A stretch of 64,000 nucleotides of DNA from CPC320 sp002336405 (lineage in GTDB: Bacteria > Pseudomonadota > Alphaproteobacteria > Rhodobacterales > Rhodobacteraceae): the NCBI GenBank assembly GCA_949372595.1, contig CASIAN010000032.1, forward strand, positions 8,953 to 72,952. Direction: 5' to 3'. Positions 34,148 to 43,561 of this stretch are shown here, piece by piece (within the stretch, counting starts at the first letter, position 1; each line of letters opens with the position of its first letter). The notes beneath the pieces are model-generated. The model did no database searches. It saw only the letters and a list, made by a program, of their open reading frames with translations, and had not been told where the DNA came from. Position numbers and translations under genes: made by a program.

Positions 34148-34155
34148 TGTATACA
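34148..34155. promoter_or_regulatory. TGTATACA palindrome before second TetR gene
   Basis: Perfect 8-base palindrome 45 bases before the second rutR-like start. It could be an operator or part of a promoter; there is nothing else to support it. Confidence 0.25.
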
Positions 34156-34200
34156 ATTTGCACAGATAAGTGGCTGAAACAACGCCGCAACGGAGAGTAA

Positions 34201-34830
34201 ATGGACGAGAAAGTAGCGGGTTTGCCGCATAAAAAACAAAGCCGAATACAAATTCGCAATCGCAAGCGTATTATGGATGCGGCGCTGATTGTTTTTTCGG
34301 AGAATGGCTATCGCGGCGCGACCTTGGATCAGATTGCAATCGAATCAGGATTATCCAAGCCGAACATTTTGTATTACTTCGAAGGCAAACAAAATATTCA
34401 TCTGGCGCTTTTAAGCCAGTTGATGGCCGCTTGGCTGGCGCCACTGGATGCGATGAACCCAAATGGCGAGCCGCTTGATGAGCTGTTGGGGTATATGCAA
34501 CGCAAACTGGCAATGAGCCGCGAATTTCCCCGTGAAAGCCGGCTTTTTGCCAATGAGATGCTGCAGGGTGCGCCGCGCATCACCCCCCATCTACAGGCCC
34601 GTCTCAAACCACTGTTCGAAGAAAAAACGCGCGTCATTCAAAGCTGGATAGATCAGGGAAAACTGGCACAAGTCGATCCACGGCATCTGCTTTTTTCGAT
34701 CTGGGCCACAACGCAGCACTACGCTGATTTCGCGACCCAGATCAATATTCTTCTGCCCGAAGACACATCCGTTGGCGCAGATGCCGCAATCTTACTGCAG
34801 CAGATTTATACGCGGTTACTTAAAGCCTAG
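34201..34830 (+). CDS. rutR: RutR-like TetR regulator, copy 2
   Basis: 209 residues with GGAGAG 4 bases before the ATG. Helix-turn-helix YRGATLDQIAIESGLSKPNILYYFEGKQNI; the ligand domain repeats the marks of copy 1 (VIQSWIDQGKLAQVDPRHLL, IWATTQHYADF). The two are clear paralogues but differ enough in the recognition helix (SKPNILYYF against PKANLHYYF) to allow different operators or partners. It converges on preA with 11 bp between the stops. Confidence 0.85.
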   Translation: MDEKVAGLPHKKQSRIQIRNRKRIMDAALIVFSENGYRGATLDQIAIESGLSKPNILYYFEGKQNIHLALLSQLMAAWLAPLDAMNPNGEPLDELLGYMQRKLAMSREFPRESRLFANEMLQGAPRITPHLQARLKPLFEEKTRVIQSWIDQGKLAQVDPRHLLFSIWATTQHYADFATQINILLPEDTSVGADAAILLQQIYTRLLKA

Positions 34831-34841
34831 GTCGCACACTT

Positions 34842-36146
34842 CTATTCTGCTGCCGTTAGCGACGCCGGATTGTTGGGGTGAGTTGTCCAGTTGGCATAGG
34901 TCGGATCAACCACTTTTCCGGTCCGTGGATCCACCGTCCCCTCGGCCATCGGCTCAAGTGTTATACACGCCTCAACCGGACAAACATTGACGCATAAATT
35001 ACACGCTACGCATTCATCGTCCTTGACGGTGAACACCCGCTGGTCGCTCATCGCAATGGCCTGATGAGACGTGTCCTCACAGGCGGCATAACAGCGCCCA
35101 CACTGGATACAAAGGTCTTGATTGATCTTGGCCTTGGCGACATAGTTCAGGTTAAGATGCTGCCAGTCCGATATATTTGGTACGGCACGCCCAATCAGTT
35201 GATCGACCGAAGTAAACGACTTTTCATCCATATATTGGGACAGGCCTGAGATCATCTCTTGCACAATCTTAAAGCCATAGGTCATCGCAGCCGTACACAC
35301 TTGCACGTTACCTGCCCCAAGCGTGATAAATTCTGCCGCGTCTCGCCATGTTGTGACGCCACCGATGCCACTGATCGGCAATCCCTGCAGTTCGGGTGTC
35401 CGGGAAATCTCTGCCACCATATTCAATGCAATTGGCTTGACGGCCGGGCCACAATAGCCACCGTGCGCGCCCTTGTCGCCAATCATTGGCTCCGGGGCGA
35501 AATGGTCCAAATTCACCGAAGTGATCGAATTGATCGTATTGATTAAACTCACCGCATCCGCGCCCCCCGCGTGGGCAGCGGCGGCAGGCCCGCGAATATC
35601 AGCAATATTCGGAGTCAGTTTAACAATCACTGGCATGCGGGTGTGGGACTTGACCCACCGTGTCACCATTTCAATATATTCAGGCACCTGCCCAACCGCG
35701 CTGCCCATGCCGCGCTCGCTCATTCCGTGGGGACACCCAAAATTCAGCTCGACACCATCGGCGCCAGTGTCTTCCACTTTGCCCAAGATAAACTTCCAAG
35801 GGTCTTCCTCACAGGGCACCATCAGCGATACCACCATGGCGCGATCAGGATAGTCGCGCTTGACCGATTTTATCTCTTGCAAGTTTATCTCAAGCGGCCG
35901 GTCGGTGATCAACTCAATATTATTGAGCCCCAACAACCGCCGGTCCGCCCCCCAGATCGCGCCATATCGCGGCCCGTTCACATTAACAATATGCGGATCA
36001 AGCCCAAGCGTTTTCCACACAACGCCGCCCCAGCCAGCTTCAAAGGCCCGACGGACATTGTATTCCTTGTCTGTCGGTGGAGCCGAGGCCAGCCAAAACG
36101 GGTTGGGAGATTTGATTCCGATAAAATCTGATTGCAGGTTTGCCAT
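34842..36146 (-). CDS. preA: NAD-dependent dihydropyrimidine dehydrogenase subunit PreA
   Basis: 434 residues. FMN-binding dihydroorotate-dehydrogenase-like barrel (LNFGCPHGMSERGMGSAVGQ, ISGIGGVTTWRDAAEFI) carrying the active-site Cys in NFGCPHG. Two [4Fe-4S] motifs at the C-terminus (CIQCGRCYAAC and CVACNLCVNVCPVEAC) connect it to PreT electrons. It reduces uracil and thymine to their dihydro forms. Transcribed with preT, 79 bp apart. Confidence 0.94.
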   Translation of the reverse strand: MANLQSDFIGIKSPNPFWLASAPPTDKEYNVRRAFEAGWGGVVWKTLGLDPHIVNVNGPRYGAIWGADRRLLGLNNIELITDRPLEINLQEIKSVKRDYPDRAMVVSLMVPCEEDPWKFILGKVEDTGADGVELNFGCPHGMSERGMGSAVGQVPEYIEMVTRWVKSHTRMPVIVKLTPNIADIRGPAAAAHAGGADAVSLINTINSITSVNLDHFAPEPMIGDKGAHGGYCGPAVKPIALNMVAEISRTPELQGLPISGIGGVTTWRDAAEFITLGAGNVQVCTAAMTYGFKIVQEMISGLSQYMDEKSFTSVDQLIGRAVPNISDWQHLNLNYVAKAKINQDLCIQCGRCYAACEDTSHQAIAMSDQRVFTVKDDECVACNLCVNVCPVEACITLEPMAEGTVDPRTGKVVDPTYANWTTHPNNPASLTAAE

Positions 36147-36225
36147 GTCCGTTCTTCCCTATTTTACCAAAAGCATATGCGACACCATTTGCACGCCGCA
36201 TAAGTTCGGTTGCCTAAAAACGTCG

Positions 36226-37548
36226 TCACGCGCCTAAAGCGCGGTGAATATCTTCGGCCGCATCGCGCCCCTGCGCCACAGCCGTCACGGTCAGGTCATC
36301 ACCAAGACCCGTGCAATCGCCGCCCGCCCAAACATTTGCAACTGAAGTACGCCCATCCTGCGATACCGCTATTCTGCCCCGGGTGAGAGACGGCAAATCC
36401 GTCGCGCCAAGGGTCTGGCCAATGGCCGTTAACACCTGATCAGCGCGCAGGGTAAAGATCTCGCCCATCGGGGTAAGATCATCATCCATATACTCAAAAC
36501 TGATCGACTCAACCGCGGCGTTGCCCGATATTTCGACCGGGGCTGCATTGGTGATAATCCGCACACCTTTGGCCGCTGCCAGATCTTGTTCAAACCGACT
36601 TGCATTCATGCGTTCGCGGCTGCGCCGGTAAACCAATGTCACGTTCAAAGCCCCCAGCAGCTTGGCTTGAACCGCAGCATCAACCGCAGTCATGCCCCCG
36701 CCGATGACAACCACATCGCGCCCGATAGACACCTGCGCATAACTTTCGGCCTGACGCAGTTCCGCGATAAAATCCACGGCATCGCGCACACCAGCTTTAC
36801 CTTGCCCCGATGCGCCAAGCGCGTTGACACCCGCAAGACCTATCGCCAAAAATACTGCGTCAAAGCGGTCTGTCAGCTCTGCCAAGTTCAGATCACCGCC
36901 AAGCTTTTTGTCAGACTCGATAGTAATGCCGCCGATCTCTAACAACCAAGAAACTTCGCGCTCGGCAAAACTATCAACAGTCTTGTAGCTGGCGATGCCG
37001 TATTCATTTAATCCGCCCGCTTTCGCGTTCCCATCATAAACCACAACCCGGTGGCCATGCATCGCCAAACGGTGCGCACAGGCCAAGCCGGCAGGGCCTG
37101 CGCCAACCACCGCAACGCGCCGGCCCGTATCAGCCGCGCGGTTAAACGGGTGCGCGTTCTGCGCCATTAAATGATCTGTGGCAAATCTCTGCAACTGCCC
37201 GATCTGTACCGGCTTTCCCTCAGCCACTTCGCGCACGCATGTTTCTTCACACAGTGTTTCGGTGGGGCAGACACGGGCGCACATGCCACCCAGTATATTC
37301 TGTGAAAAAATTGTTATGCCAGCAGCATCCGCGGTGCCAGTGGCAATCTGACGGATAAACAGCGGGATATCTATATCTGTGGGACAGGCCGTCACGCAGG
37401 GTGCATCATAGCAAAAATAGCATCTGTCAGCCGCCACAAGCGCCTCATGCGCATCCAAGGGCGCATGCAAATCTGAGAAATTCTCGGCGTATTTATCCGG
37501 CGATAACCGACCCGCAGCCACCCCAGGAACTAATTCTCCAATCGCCAT
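36226..37548 (-). CDS. preT: NAD-dependent dihydropyrimidine dehydrogenase subunit PreT
   Basis: 440 residues from the ATG at 37548 (MAIGELVPG), preceded by GGGAG 6 bases upstream; the longer reading to 37611 overlaps the operator and is rejected. N-terminal Fe-S cysteines (RCYFCYDAPCVTACPTDIDI, CARVCPTETLCEETC), then FAD binding VAVVGAGPAGLACAHRLA and NAD binding VVVIGGGMTAVDAAVQA. It takes electrons from NADH for PreA. The gene lies at the head of the preT-preA operon with an operator-like palindrome upstream. Confidence 0.93.
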   Translation of the reverse strand: MAIGELVPGVAAGRLSPDKYAENFSDLHAPLDAHEALVAADRCYFCYDAPCVTACPTDIDIPLFIRQIATGTADAAGITIFSQNILGGMCARVCPTETLCEETCVREVAEGKPVQIGQLQRFATDHLMAQNAHPFNRAADTGRRVAVVGAGPAGLACAHRLAMHGHRVVVYDGNAKAGGLNEYGIASYKTVDSFAEREVSWLLEIGGITIESDKKLGGDLNLAELTDRFDAVFLAIGLAGVNALGASGQGKAGVRDAVDFIAELRQAESYAQVSIGRDVVVIGGGMTAVDAAVQAKLLGALNVTLVYRRSRERMNASRFEQDLAAAKGVRIITNAAPVEISGNAAVESISFEYMDDDLTPMGEIFTLRADQVLTAIGQTLGATDLPSLTRGRIAVSQDGRTSVANVWAGGDCTGLGDDLTVTAVAQGRDAAEDIHRALGA

Positions 37549-37602
37549 CTGATACTCCCAAAGCGCTTCAATGTTGATACCAAGCCTGCCATGAATAAAA
37601 TA

Positions 37603-37620
37603 TTTTATCAACTGGTAAAA
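37603..37620. promoter_or_regulatory. Operator-like palindrome upstream of preT
   Basis: ttttatcaactggtaaaa is a near-perfect palindrome of 18 bases, 55 bases upstream of the preT start. It agrees with the RutR consensus TTGACCAnnTGGTCAA at 11 of 14 defined positions but with AT-rich outer bases, unlike the boxes at 33322-33370. It may be the site of the second RutR-like protein. Confidence 0.45.
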
Positions 37621-37673
37621 TTATGCTGAAAGACAGGAATTATTATTAACAAAATATAACGCTCAGTGTACGG

Positions 37674-38600
37674 CTAAGGCCTTTCCACAGTTGGTAATAA
37701 CATCAATTTTTGGCGAATTTCCCGCGTCGCAAAATCAATAAACAGTCGAATTTTCGGATCCTGCAGTTTGCGGTGTGGAAATAGGCAGCCAAAACTCGCG
37801 CTCACAGGCAGCGTCTGGGGCAAAATCCCGATAAGTGCGCCGCTGGCCAAATGTTCGCTCACATCAAAGCGAGGCTTATTGACAATGCCGTGTCCATCCA
37901 GCGCCCAATCCGTCAAGACATCGCCATCATCGGCATCATAGCGGCCCGACACCGCAAATTTCTTAAGCCCCTCAGGGGTGTTCAAAACCCAATAGTATTC
38001 CGGCGATCCGGGGAACCGCAGCAACAGGCAAATATGACCTTTGTCTATCAAATCTTGCGGCACCACTGGCACACCATATTTCTCAAGATAAGCGGGCGCT
38101 GCGCACAACACCCGCTCACAATCAATGATTTTACGCCACTTCAAATCGGAATCTTTCAACTGCCCTAGAAAAAACGCCACATCAAGACCATCATGTACGA
38201 GGTCAACCGCCCGGTCTGATAATCGCAACCGAATTTCGGTTTCGGGAAACTGCGCAACAAATTTAGGCACCAGCGGGGCAACCCAGCGCCGGCCAACACC
38301 CAGCGGGGCCAGCACGCGGATCACTCCCTTAGGTGTGTCGGAAAATCCGGAAAGTTCCGCCTCAGCGACCTCCAATTGATCAATTATTTTGCGCGCATGA
38401 TTGTAAAACAGCATGCCTGCCTCGGTGGGGATCAAATTGCGTGTGGTCCGGTTTAGCAAACGCACCCCGAGACGGCTTTCAAGTTCTTTAACCCGATTAC
38501 TGGCAACCGCCGGCGACAGCCGCAAATCACGTCCCCCTGAGGTGATAGTCCCAAGCTCAACCACCCGGACAAAAACCCGCATACTCTCCAAATAAGCCAT
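37674..38600 (-). CDS. LysR-family regulator
   Basis: 308 residues from the ATG at 38600 (MAYLESMRVF), with AGGGG in front. HTH segment LRLSPAVASNRVKELESRLGVRLLNRTTR is typical of the LysR DNA-binding domain; the substrate-binding domain fills the rest (VIRVLAPLGVGRRW to GILPQTLPVSAS). It is divergent from xdhA over 168 bases, so it is the likely regulator of xanthine dehydrogenase; no operator could be singled out. Confidence 0.88.
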   Translation of the reverse strand: MAYLESMRVFVRVVELGTITSGGRDLRLSPAVASNRVKELESRLGVRLLNRTTRNLIPTEAGMLFYNHARKIIDQLEVAEAELSGFSDTPKGVIRVLAPLGVGRRWVAPLVPKFVAQFPETEIRLRLSDRAVDLVHDGLDVAFFLGQLKDSDLKWRKIIDCERVLCAAPAYLEKYGVPVVPQDLIDKGHICLLLRFPGSPEYYWVLNTPEGLKKFAVSGRYDADDGDVLTDWALDGHGIVNKPRFDVSEHLASGALIGILPQTLPVSASFGCLFPHRKLQDPKIRLFIDFATREIRQKLMLLPTVERP

Positions 38601-38768
38601 ACCCACCCCTCATTGCATTTGATCGCACAAAGACACTGCGCAGAAGTCCCCCCCCATTTTCAAGAAATTTTTGATTTTATTTCACATTTACCCCTGTATT
38701 TTTGAAACGAACAACAGGCATAATAGCACGATCCTGCGCCAGATCGCCCACGCCAGCCCGGAGCCGCT

Positions 38769-40271
38769 ATGACAGCACGCAACAAAATCCGCTTTATGCT
38801 CAATGCACAGGTTGTGACCCTGAGCGCGGTTAAAAGCAGTGATACGCTTTTGGATTTTCTGCGCCTTGAACGCCGACTAACCGGCACCAAAGAAGGCTGC
38901 GCCGAAGGCGATTGCGGCGCCTGCACCGTCCTTGTCGGGCATCTGCAGGACGGTGCTTTGCATTATCTGCCAGTCAATGCCTGCATCCGGTTTACCGCCT
39001 CCCTTGATGGTTGCCATGTGGTCACGGTCGAGCATCTTTCCCCTAGAGGCGGCCCGTTACACCCCGTACAGCAGGCGATGGTCGACCACCACGGCAGCCA
39101 ATGTGGCTTTTGCACACCCGGCATTATCATGGCCCTTTATGCGCTGTGGATGCAAACCCCGCAGCCGGATGAAAATCAGGTCAAAGCCGCGCTGCAGGGC
39201 AATCTGTGTCGGTGCACTGGCTATGCCCCAATCATCCGCGCAGCACTTTGCCTAAGCGAATATGGCACCCCCGCCGCAGACGCAGTGCTGTGCGAACGCA
39301 ACACCATCACCGAACGCCTAAAAGCTTGGGAAGATCATCTAAGGGTTGAGATAAAAACCGACCAAGACCACATCCTGCTGCCCGGTGACGTGGCAGATTT
39401 GGCACAAGCCTTGGCCACTTATCCAGAGGCGACGATCATCGCAGGGGCCACTGATGTTGGGCTTTGGGTCACGAAATTTCTGCGCCCCATCACCCCGGTC
39501 GTGCACATTGGCCACCTCAAAGGGTTGCAACAAATCACCACTACACCCGACCATATTCAAATTGGCGCCGGGGTCACTTATTCGCAGCTCCAGACAATCC
39601 TACAACACGAATTGCCGCATCTCACCGGCTTTTGGACCCGTATTGCTGGCTGGCAAGTGCGCAATATGGGCACAATTGGCGGTAATATTGCGAACGGATC
39701 ACCAATTGGGGATATGCCACCTGTGATGATCGCACTCGGGGCTTCGGTAACACTTCGGCGCAAAAATAACCGGCGAAGCCTGCCGCTTGAAACGTTTTTT
39801 ATCGACTACGGTCAACAGGATCTAAAGCCAGGCGAGTTCATTGAAAATGTCACAATCCCACGCAGAAAATCCGGCGGGGAAGCCTGCGATGAACCAGACG
39901 CATTAGATGCTGGATATAAAATCTCAAAACGACGCGATGATGATATCTCATCCGTTTGCGCTGGCTTTCATATCGAGCTGGATTCAGCCCGCATAATCCG
40001 CACAGCGCGCATTGCCTTTGGTGGCATGGCGGGCATTCCAAAACGCGCAATCTCTGCCGAAAATGCGTTGCTAGGACAGCCGTTTTGCGCTGAGACCCTC
40101 TGCGTGGCGGCGCAAACCCTGCCACAGGATTTCACCCCTCTGAGCGACGGCCGCGCCAGCGCCGCATATCGAATGCTGGTGGCCCAAAATCTGTTTTCAC
40201 GATTTTACGATGATCACTGTACCACAACTAGCCCAGACCCGCACCACGCAGAGGTGAGCCATGAAACATGA
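38769..40271 (+). CDS. xdhA: Xanthine dehydrogenase small subunit XdhA
   Basis: 500 residues. Two [2Fe-2S] domains at the N-terminus (EGCAEGDCGACTVLVG and HGSQCGFCTPGIIMA with QGNLCRCTGYAPI), then the FAD domain (ATIIAGATDVGLWVTKF and NMGTIGGNIANGSPIGDMPP). It carries electrons from the molybdenum centre to NAD. Stop overlaps the xdhB start by 11 bases. Confidence 0.95.
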   Translation: MTARNKIRFMLNAQVVTLSAVKSSDTLLDFLRLERRLTGTKEGCAEGDCGACTVLVGHLQDGALHYLPVNACIRFTASLDGCHVVTVEHLSPRGGPLHPVQQAMVDHHGSQCGFCTPGIIMALYALWMQTPQPDENQVKAALQGNLCRCTGYAPIIRAALCLSEYGTPAADAVLCERNTITERLKAWEDHLRVEIKTDQDHILLPGDVADLAQALATYPEATIIAGATDVGLWVTKFLRPITPVVHIGHLKGLQQITTTPDHIQIGAGVTYSQLQTILQHELPHLTGFWTRIAGWQVRNMGTIGGNIANGSPIGDMPPVMIALGASVTLRRKNNRRSLPLETFFIDYGQQDLKPGEFIENVTIPRRKSGGEACDEPDALDAGYKISKRRDDDISSVCAGFHIELDSARIIRTARIAFGGMAGIPKRAISAENALLGQPFCAETLCVAAQTLPQDFTPLSDGRASAAYRMLVAQNLFSRFYDDHCTTTSPDPHHAEVSHET

Positions 40272-42588
40272 CGCCCCAAATACCGATGTCACCCATACCG
40301 ATCTGGCACATGAATCGGCGGGGAAACATGTCACGGGTCGTGCCAATTATACCGATGACATCGCCGAGCCCGCCGGCACGCTGCACGCTTATTTGGGGTT
40401 GTCAGACATTGCCCACGGCGAGATTGCCGCCCTTGATCTAGGCGAGGTATTATCCGCCGCGGGGGTTGTGGGTGTGCTGACGTCTCAGGATATTCCCGGC
40501 TGCAATGACATCAGCCCCACCGGGTTGAACGACGAGCCGGTGCTGGCCGAAACCAAGGTTGAATTTTGGGGTCAACCCGTATTTGCCGTGATTGCTGAAA
40601 CCCGAGATCAAGCCCGCCGTGCCGCAAAAAAGGCCAAGATCACTTGGCGGCCCCTGCCCCATGCCTGTGATATTGAGGCCGCGCAAAAGGCCGGCTATCC
40701 AAACGTTACCGCGCCCCTAAAGCTGGAACGCGGATCAATCGAGACCGGCTTGGACACCGCCGCACACCGCTTACAAGGCCAGATCAGAATTGGCGGTCAG
40801 GATCATATGTATCTTGAGGGTCACATCGCCTTTGCCCTGCCCGGCGAGGATGAGGATGTAACAGTATTTTCCTCGACCCAGCATCCCAGCGAAGCCCAGC
40901 ATATGGTGGCACATGTGTTGGGCGTTGCCGCGCATGCCGTCACCGTCAAAGTGCGCCGTATGGGCGGCGGGTTTGGCGGCAAGGAAACCCAAATGAATAT
41001 CTTTTGCGCCGTTGCGGCAATCGCAGCCAAGCGTTGGAACCGCCCCGTCAAGTTGCGCCCCGACCGCGACGACGACATGCGCGCCACCGGCAAACGTCAC
41101 GATTTTATCGTCGATTATGATGTTGGCTTTGACCCGACTGGTCGGATTCAAGCGGTGGATGCGGTGTTGGCTGCGCGGTGCGGCTATTCAGCCGATTTGT
41201 CCGGGCCGGTCACCGATCGGGCGCTGTTTCATACCGACAATGGATATTTCTATCCAAATGTACGTCTCAGGTCGCAGCCAATCAAAACCAACAGCGTGTC
41301 CAACACCGCCTTTCGTGGATTTGGTGGCCCGCAAGGTGTTTTGGCAGCCGAGCGCATTATCGAAGAGATTGCTTATCATCTGGGCAAAGACCCTCTCGAA
41401 ATTCGCAAACGCAATTTTTATGGTGAGTTCCCGCGCAATATCACCCCCTATCATCAGACAGTTGAGGATAACATCCTGCCGCGTCTGGTCAGCGAACTTG
41501 AGCAAACCAGCGACTATCAGACGCGGCGGCAAGCGGTTCTGGCGCATAACGCGCAAGACAGCAACACCCGTAAAGGCATTGCGCTCACACCAGTTAAATT
41601 TGGCATTTCGTTCACCGCAACTTGGTTCAATCAAGCCGGGGCTCTGATCCACATTTATAATGACGGGTCGATCCAGCTTAACCACGGCGGTACAGAGATG
41701 GGCCAAGGGCTGCATACCAAAATCGCCCAGATCGTGGCCGACGCGTTCAAAATCGATATCGGCTGGATCAAATTAACCGGCACCACGACCGACAAAGTAC
41801 CCAACACATCAGCGACCGCCGCCTCAAGCGGCACCGACCTGAACGGCATGGCAGCGCTCGATGCCGCCCAGAAAATTAAAGACCGGCTGATCGAATTCGC
41901 AACGCAGCACTGGCAGGTGGCCACAGATCAAATAGAGTTCCTGCACAATCAGGTGCGGATCGGTCAAACCGTGATGAGCTTTGCCGAGTTTATCAAACAG
42001 GCCTATATGGCCCGCGTCCACCTGTCGGCAGCCGGGTTTTATAAAACGCCCAAAATCCATTGGGATCGCGCCGCTGGAAAAGGACGCCCGTTTTACTATT
42101 TTGCCTATGGCGCCGCGGTTTCTGAGGTCACGATTGACACGTTGACCGGCGAATACCAGATCGACCGCACCGACATTCTGCACGACGTGGGACGTTCACT
42201 CAACCCTGCGCTTGACAAAGGACAAGTGGAAGGCGCCTTCATTCAAGGGATGGGGTGGCTGACCACGGAAGAGCTGTGGTGGGATGACAGAGGTTGCCTG
42301 CAAACCCACGCACCCTCGACCTATAAAATCCCTTTGGCTTCAGATATTCCGCACCAGTTCAACGTCGCGCTTGCCGATTGGTCAGACAACCGCGAGTTAA
42401 CCATAAAACGTTCAAAAGCCGTGGGGGAGCCACCCTTTATGTTGGGAATTTCCGTGTTTGAGGCACTTTCCATGGCGGTGGCAAGCCTTGCCAATTACCG
42501 TCAGTGCCCCCGCCTTGATACCCCTGCCACGCCGGAGCGGGTGCTCATGGCGATTGAGGCGCTCAAAACTTCAGGCAGGCAAAAATGA
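40261..42588 (+). CDS. xdhB: Xanthine dehydrogenase large subunit XdhB (molybdopterin)
   Basis: 775 residues. Molybdopterin-binding motifs RRMGGGFGGKETQ, TAFRGFGGPQGV, LNHGGTEMGQGLHTKIAQ and the catalytic Glu in GEPPFMLGISVFE are present. It oxidises hypoxanthine and xanthine to urate. It overlaps xdhA by 11 and xdhC by 4 bases. Confidence 0.95.
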   Translation: MKHDAPNTDVTHTDLAHESAGKHVTGRANYTDDIAEPAGTLHAYLGLSDIAHGEIAALDLGEVLSAAGVVGVLTSQDIPGCNDISPTGLNDEPVLAETKVEFWGQPVFAVIAETRDQARRAAKKAKITWRPLPHACDIEAAQKAGYPNVTAPLKLERGSIETGLDTAAHRLQGQIRIGGQDHMYLEGHIAFALPGEDEDVTVFSSTQHPSEAQHMVAHVLGVAAHAVTVKVRRMGGGFGGKETQMNIFCAVAAIAAKRWNRPVKLRPDRDDDMRATGKRHDFIVDYDVGFDPTGRIQAVDAVLAARCGYSADLSGPVTDRALFHTDNGYFYPNVRLRSQPIKTNSVSNTAFRGFGGPQGVLAAERIIEEIAYHLGKDPLEIRKRNFYGEFPRNITPYHQTVEDNILPRLVSELEQTSDYQTRRQAVLAHNAQDSNTRKGIALTPVKFGISFTATWFNQAGALIHIYNDGSIQLNHGGTEMGQGLHTKIAQIVADAFKIDIGWIKLTGTTTDKVPNTSATAASSGTDLNGMAALDAAQKIKDRLIEFATQHWQVATDQIEFLHNQVRIGQTVMSFAEFIKQAYMARVHLSAAGFYKTPKIHWDRAAGKGRPFYYFAYGAAVSEVTIDTLTGEYQIDRTDILHDVGRSLNPALDKGQVEGAFIQGMGWLTTEELWWDDRGCLQTHAPSTYKIPLASDIPHQFNVALADWSDNRELTIKRSKAVGEPPFMLGISVFEALSMAVASLANYRQCPRLDTPATPERVLMAIEALKTSGRQK

Positions 42589-43385
42589 TCCGTGCCGACG
42601 ACCTCGAGCAGTTTTTTGCGACGCAAAAGTCTGTCGTACAGATTGTCGTCAAACAGGTACGCGGCTCTGCCCCTCGTGACAGCGGGACCAAAATGTATGT
42701 CGCCACCACAGCGTATCTGGGTACCATTGGCGGTGGCCAGTTGGAGTATCGTGCGATCAGAGCCGCTAGATCCCTTCTGAAAAGCCGAGAGGCATCCAAG
42801 AATTTGACCATGCCGCTTGGTCCCGAAATTGGTCAATGCTGTGGTGGTCATGTGTCTTTGGAGCTGCACACACTGGACCGCAGCACCAGCGCAGCGTTGG
42901 TGCAAGACACGTTGCACCATGAACACACCCTGCCAAATGTCTATATCTTTGGCGCCGGTCATGTTGGGCGGGCGCTGGCGATGGCACTGCAACATCTGCC
43001 CTTGGCTGTCTGTTTGATAGACAGCCGGCAAGTCGAGATAGATCAGGCAATTTCCGGCATTCCAACCAAGCTCACGCCGCTGCCAGAGGCCGATATCAGA
43101 CATGCGCCCCCTGGCAGCGCCTATGTGATCCTGACCCATGATCACAGTCTTGACTTTCAACTGACTGCAGAAGCGCTAAAGCGGCGCGACGCGAGCTATG
43201 TCGGGATGATTGGCTCAAAAACCAAGCGCGCGGCATTTATGCACTGGGCCAAAGAAATTGATAAAAACCTCAATACCAAGGCTCTTACCTGCCCGATTGG
43301 CACCACGCCTGTTGCCAATAAAGCGCCTGCTGTGATTGCCGCCTTTGTCGCCACAGAACTGCTGACAGCCCTGTCCATCCAGTGA
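42585..43385 (+). CDS. xdhC: Xanthine dehydrogenase maturation protein XdhC
   Basis: 266 residues. The N-terminal XdhC domain (KQVRGSAPRDSGTKMYV, GTIGGGQLEYRAI, LGPEIGQCCGGHV) with its CCGG is followed by a Rossmann domain (VYIFGAGHVGRALAMAL) and YVGMIGSKTKRA. XdhC holds the sulfurated molybdenum cofactor and inserts it into XdhB. It is the last gene of the operon; no terminator is seen. Confidence 0.93.
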   Translation: MIRADDLEQFFATQKSVVQIVVKQVRGSAPRDSGTKMYVATTAYLGTIGGGQLEYRAIRAARSLLKSREASKNLTMPLGPEIGQCCGGHVSLELHTLDRSTSAALVQDTLHHEHTLPNVYIFGAGHVGRALAMALQHLPLAVCLIDSRQVEIDQAISGIPTKLTPLPEADIRHAPPGSAYVILTHDHSLDFQLTAEALKRRDASYVGMIGSKTKRAAFMHWAKEIDKNLNTKALTCPIGTTPVANKAPAVIAAFVATELLTALSIQ

Positions 43386-43561
43386 ATAGGACAACACGTA
43401 TTACAACTTGATCTAGACCCATTTTCAGAACAACATCACGCAAGCCCTAATTTTCAGGATGACTTAAGAGCGTCCGTCACTTAACACTCTGGGCGTTCAG
43501 GAGCTTATCAGATGCAGCGCAACATCTACACATGGGCCGCCTCACATATCAGGAATGCCAA

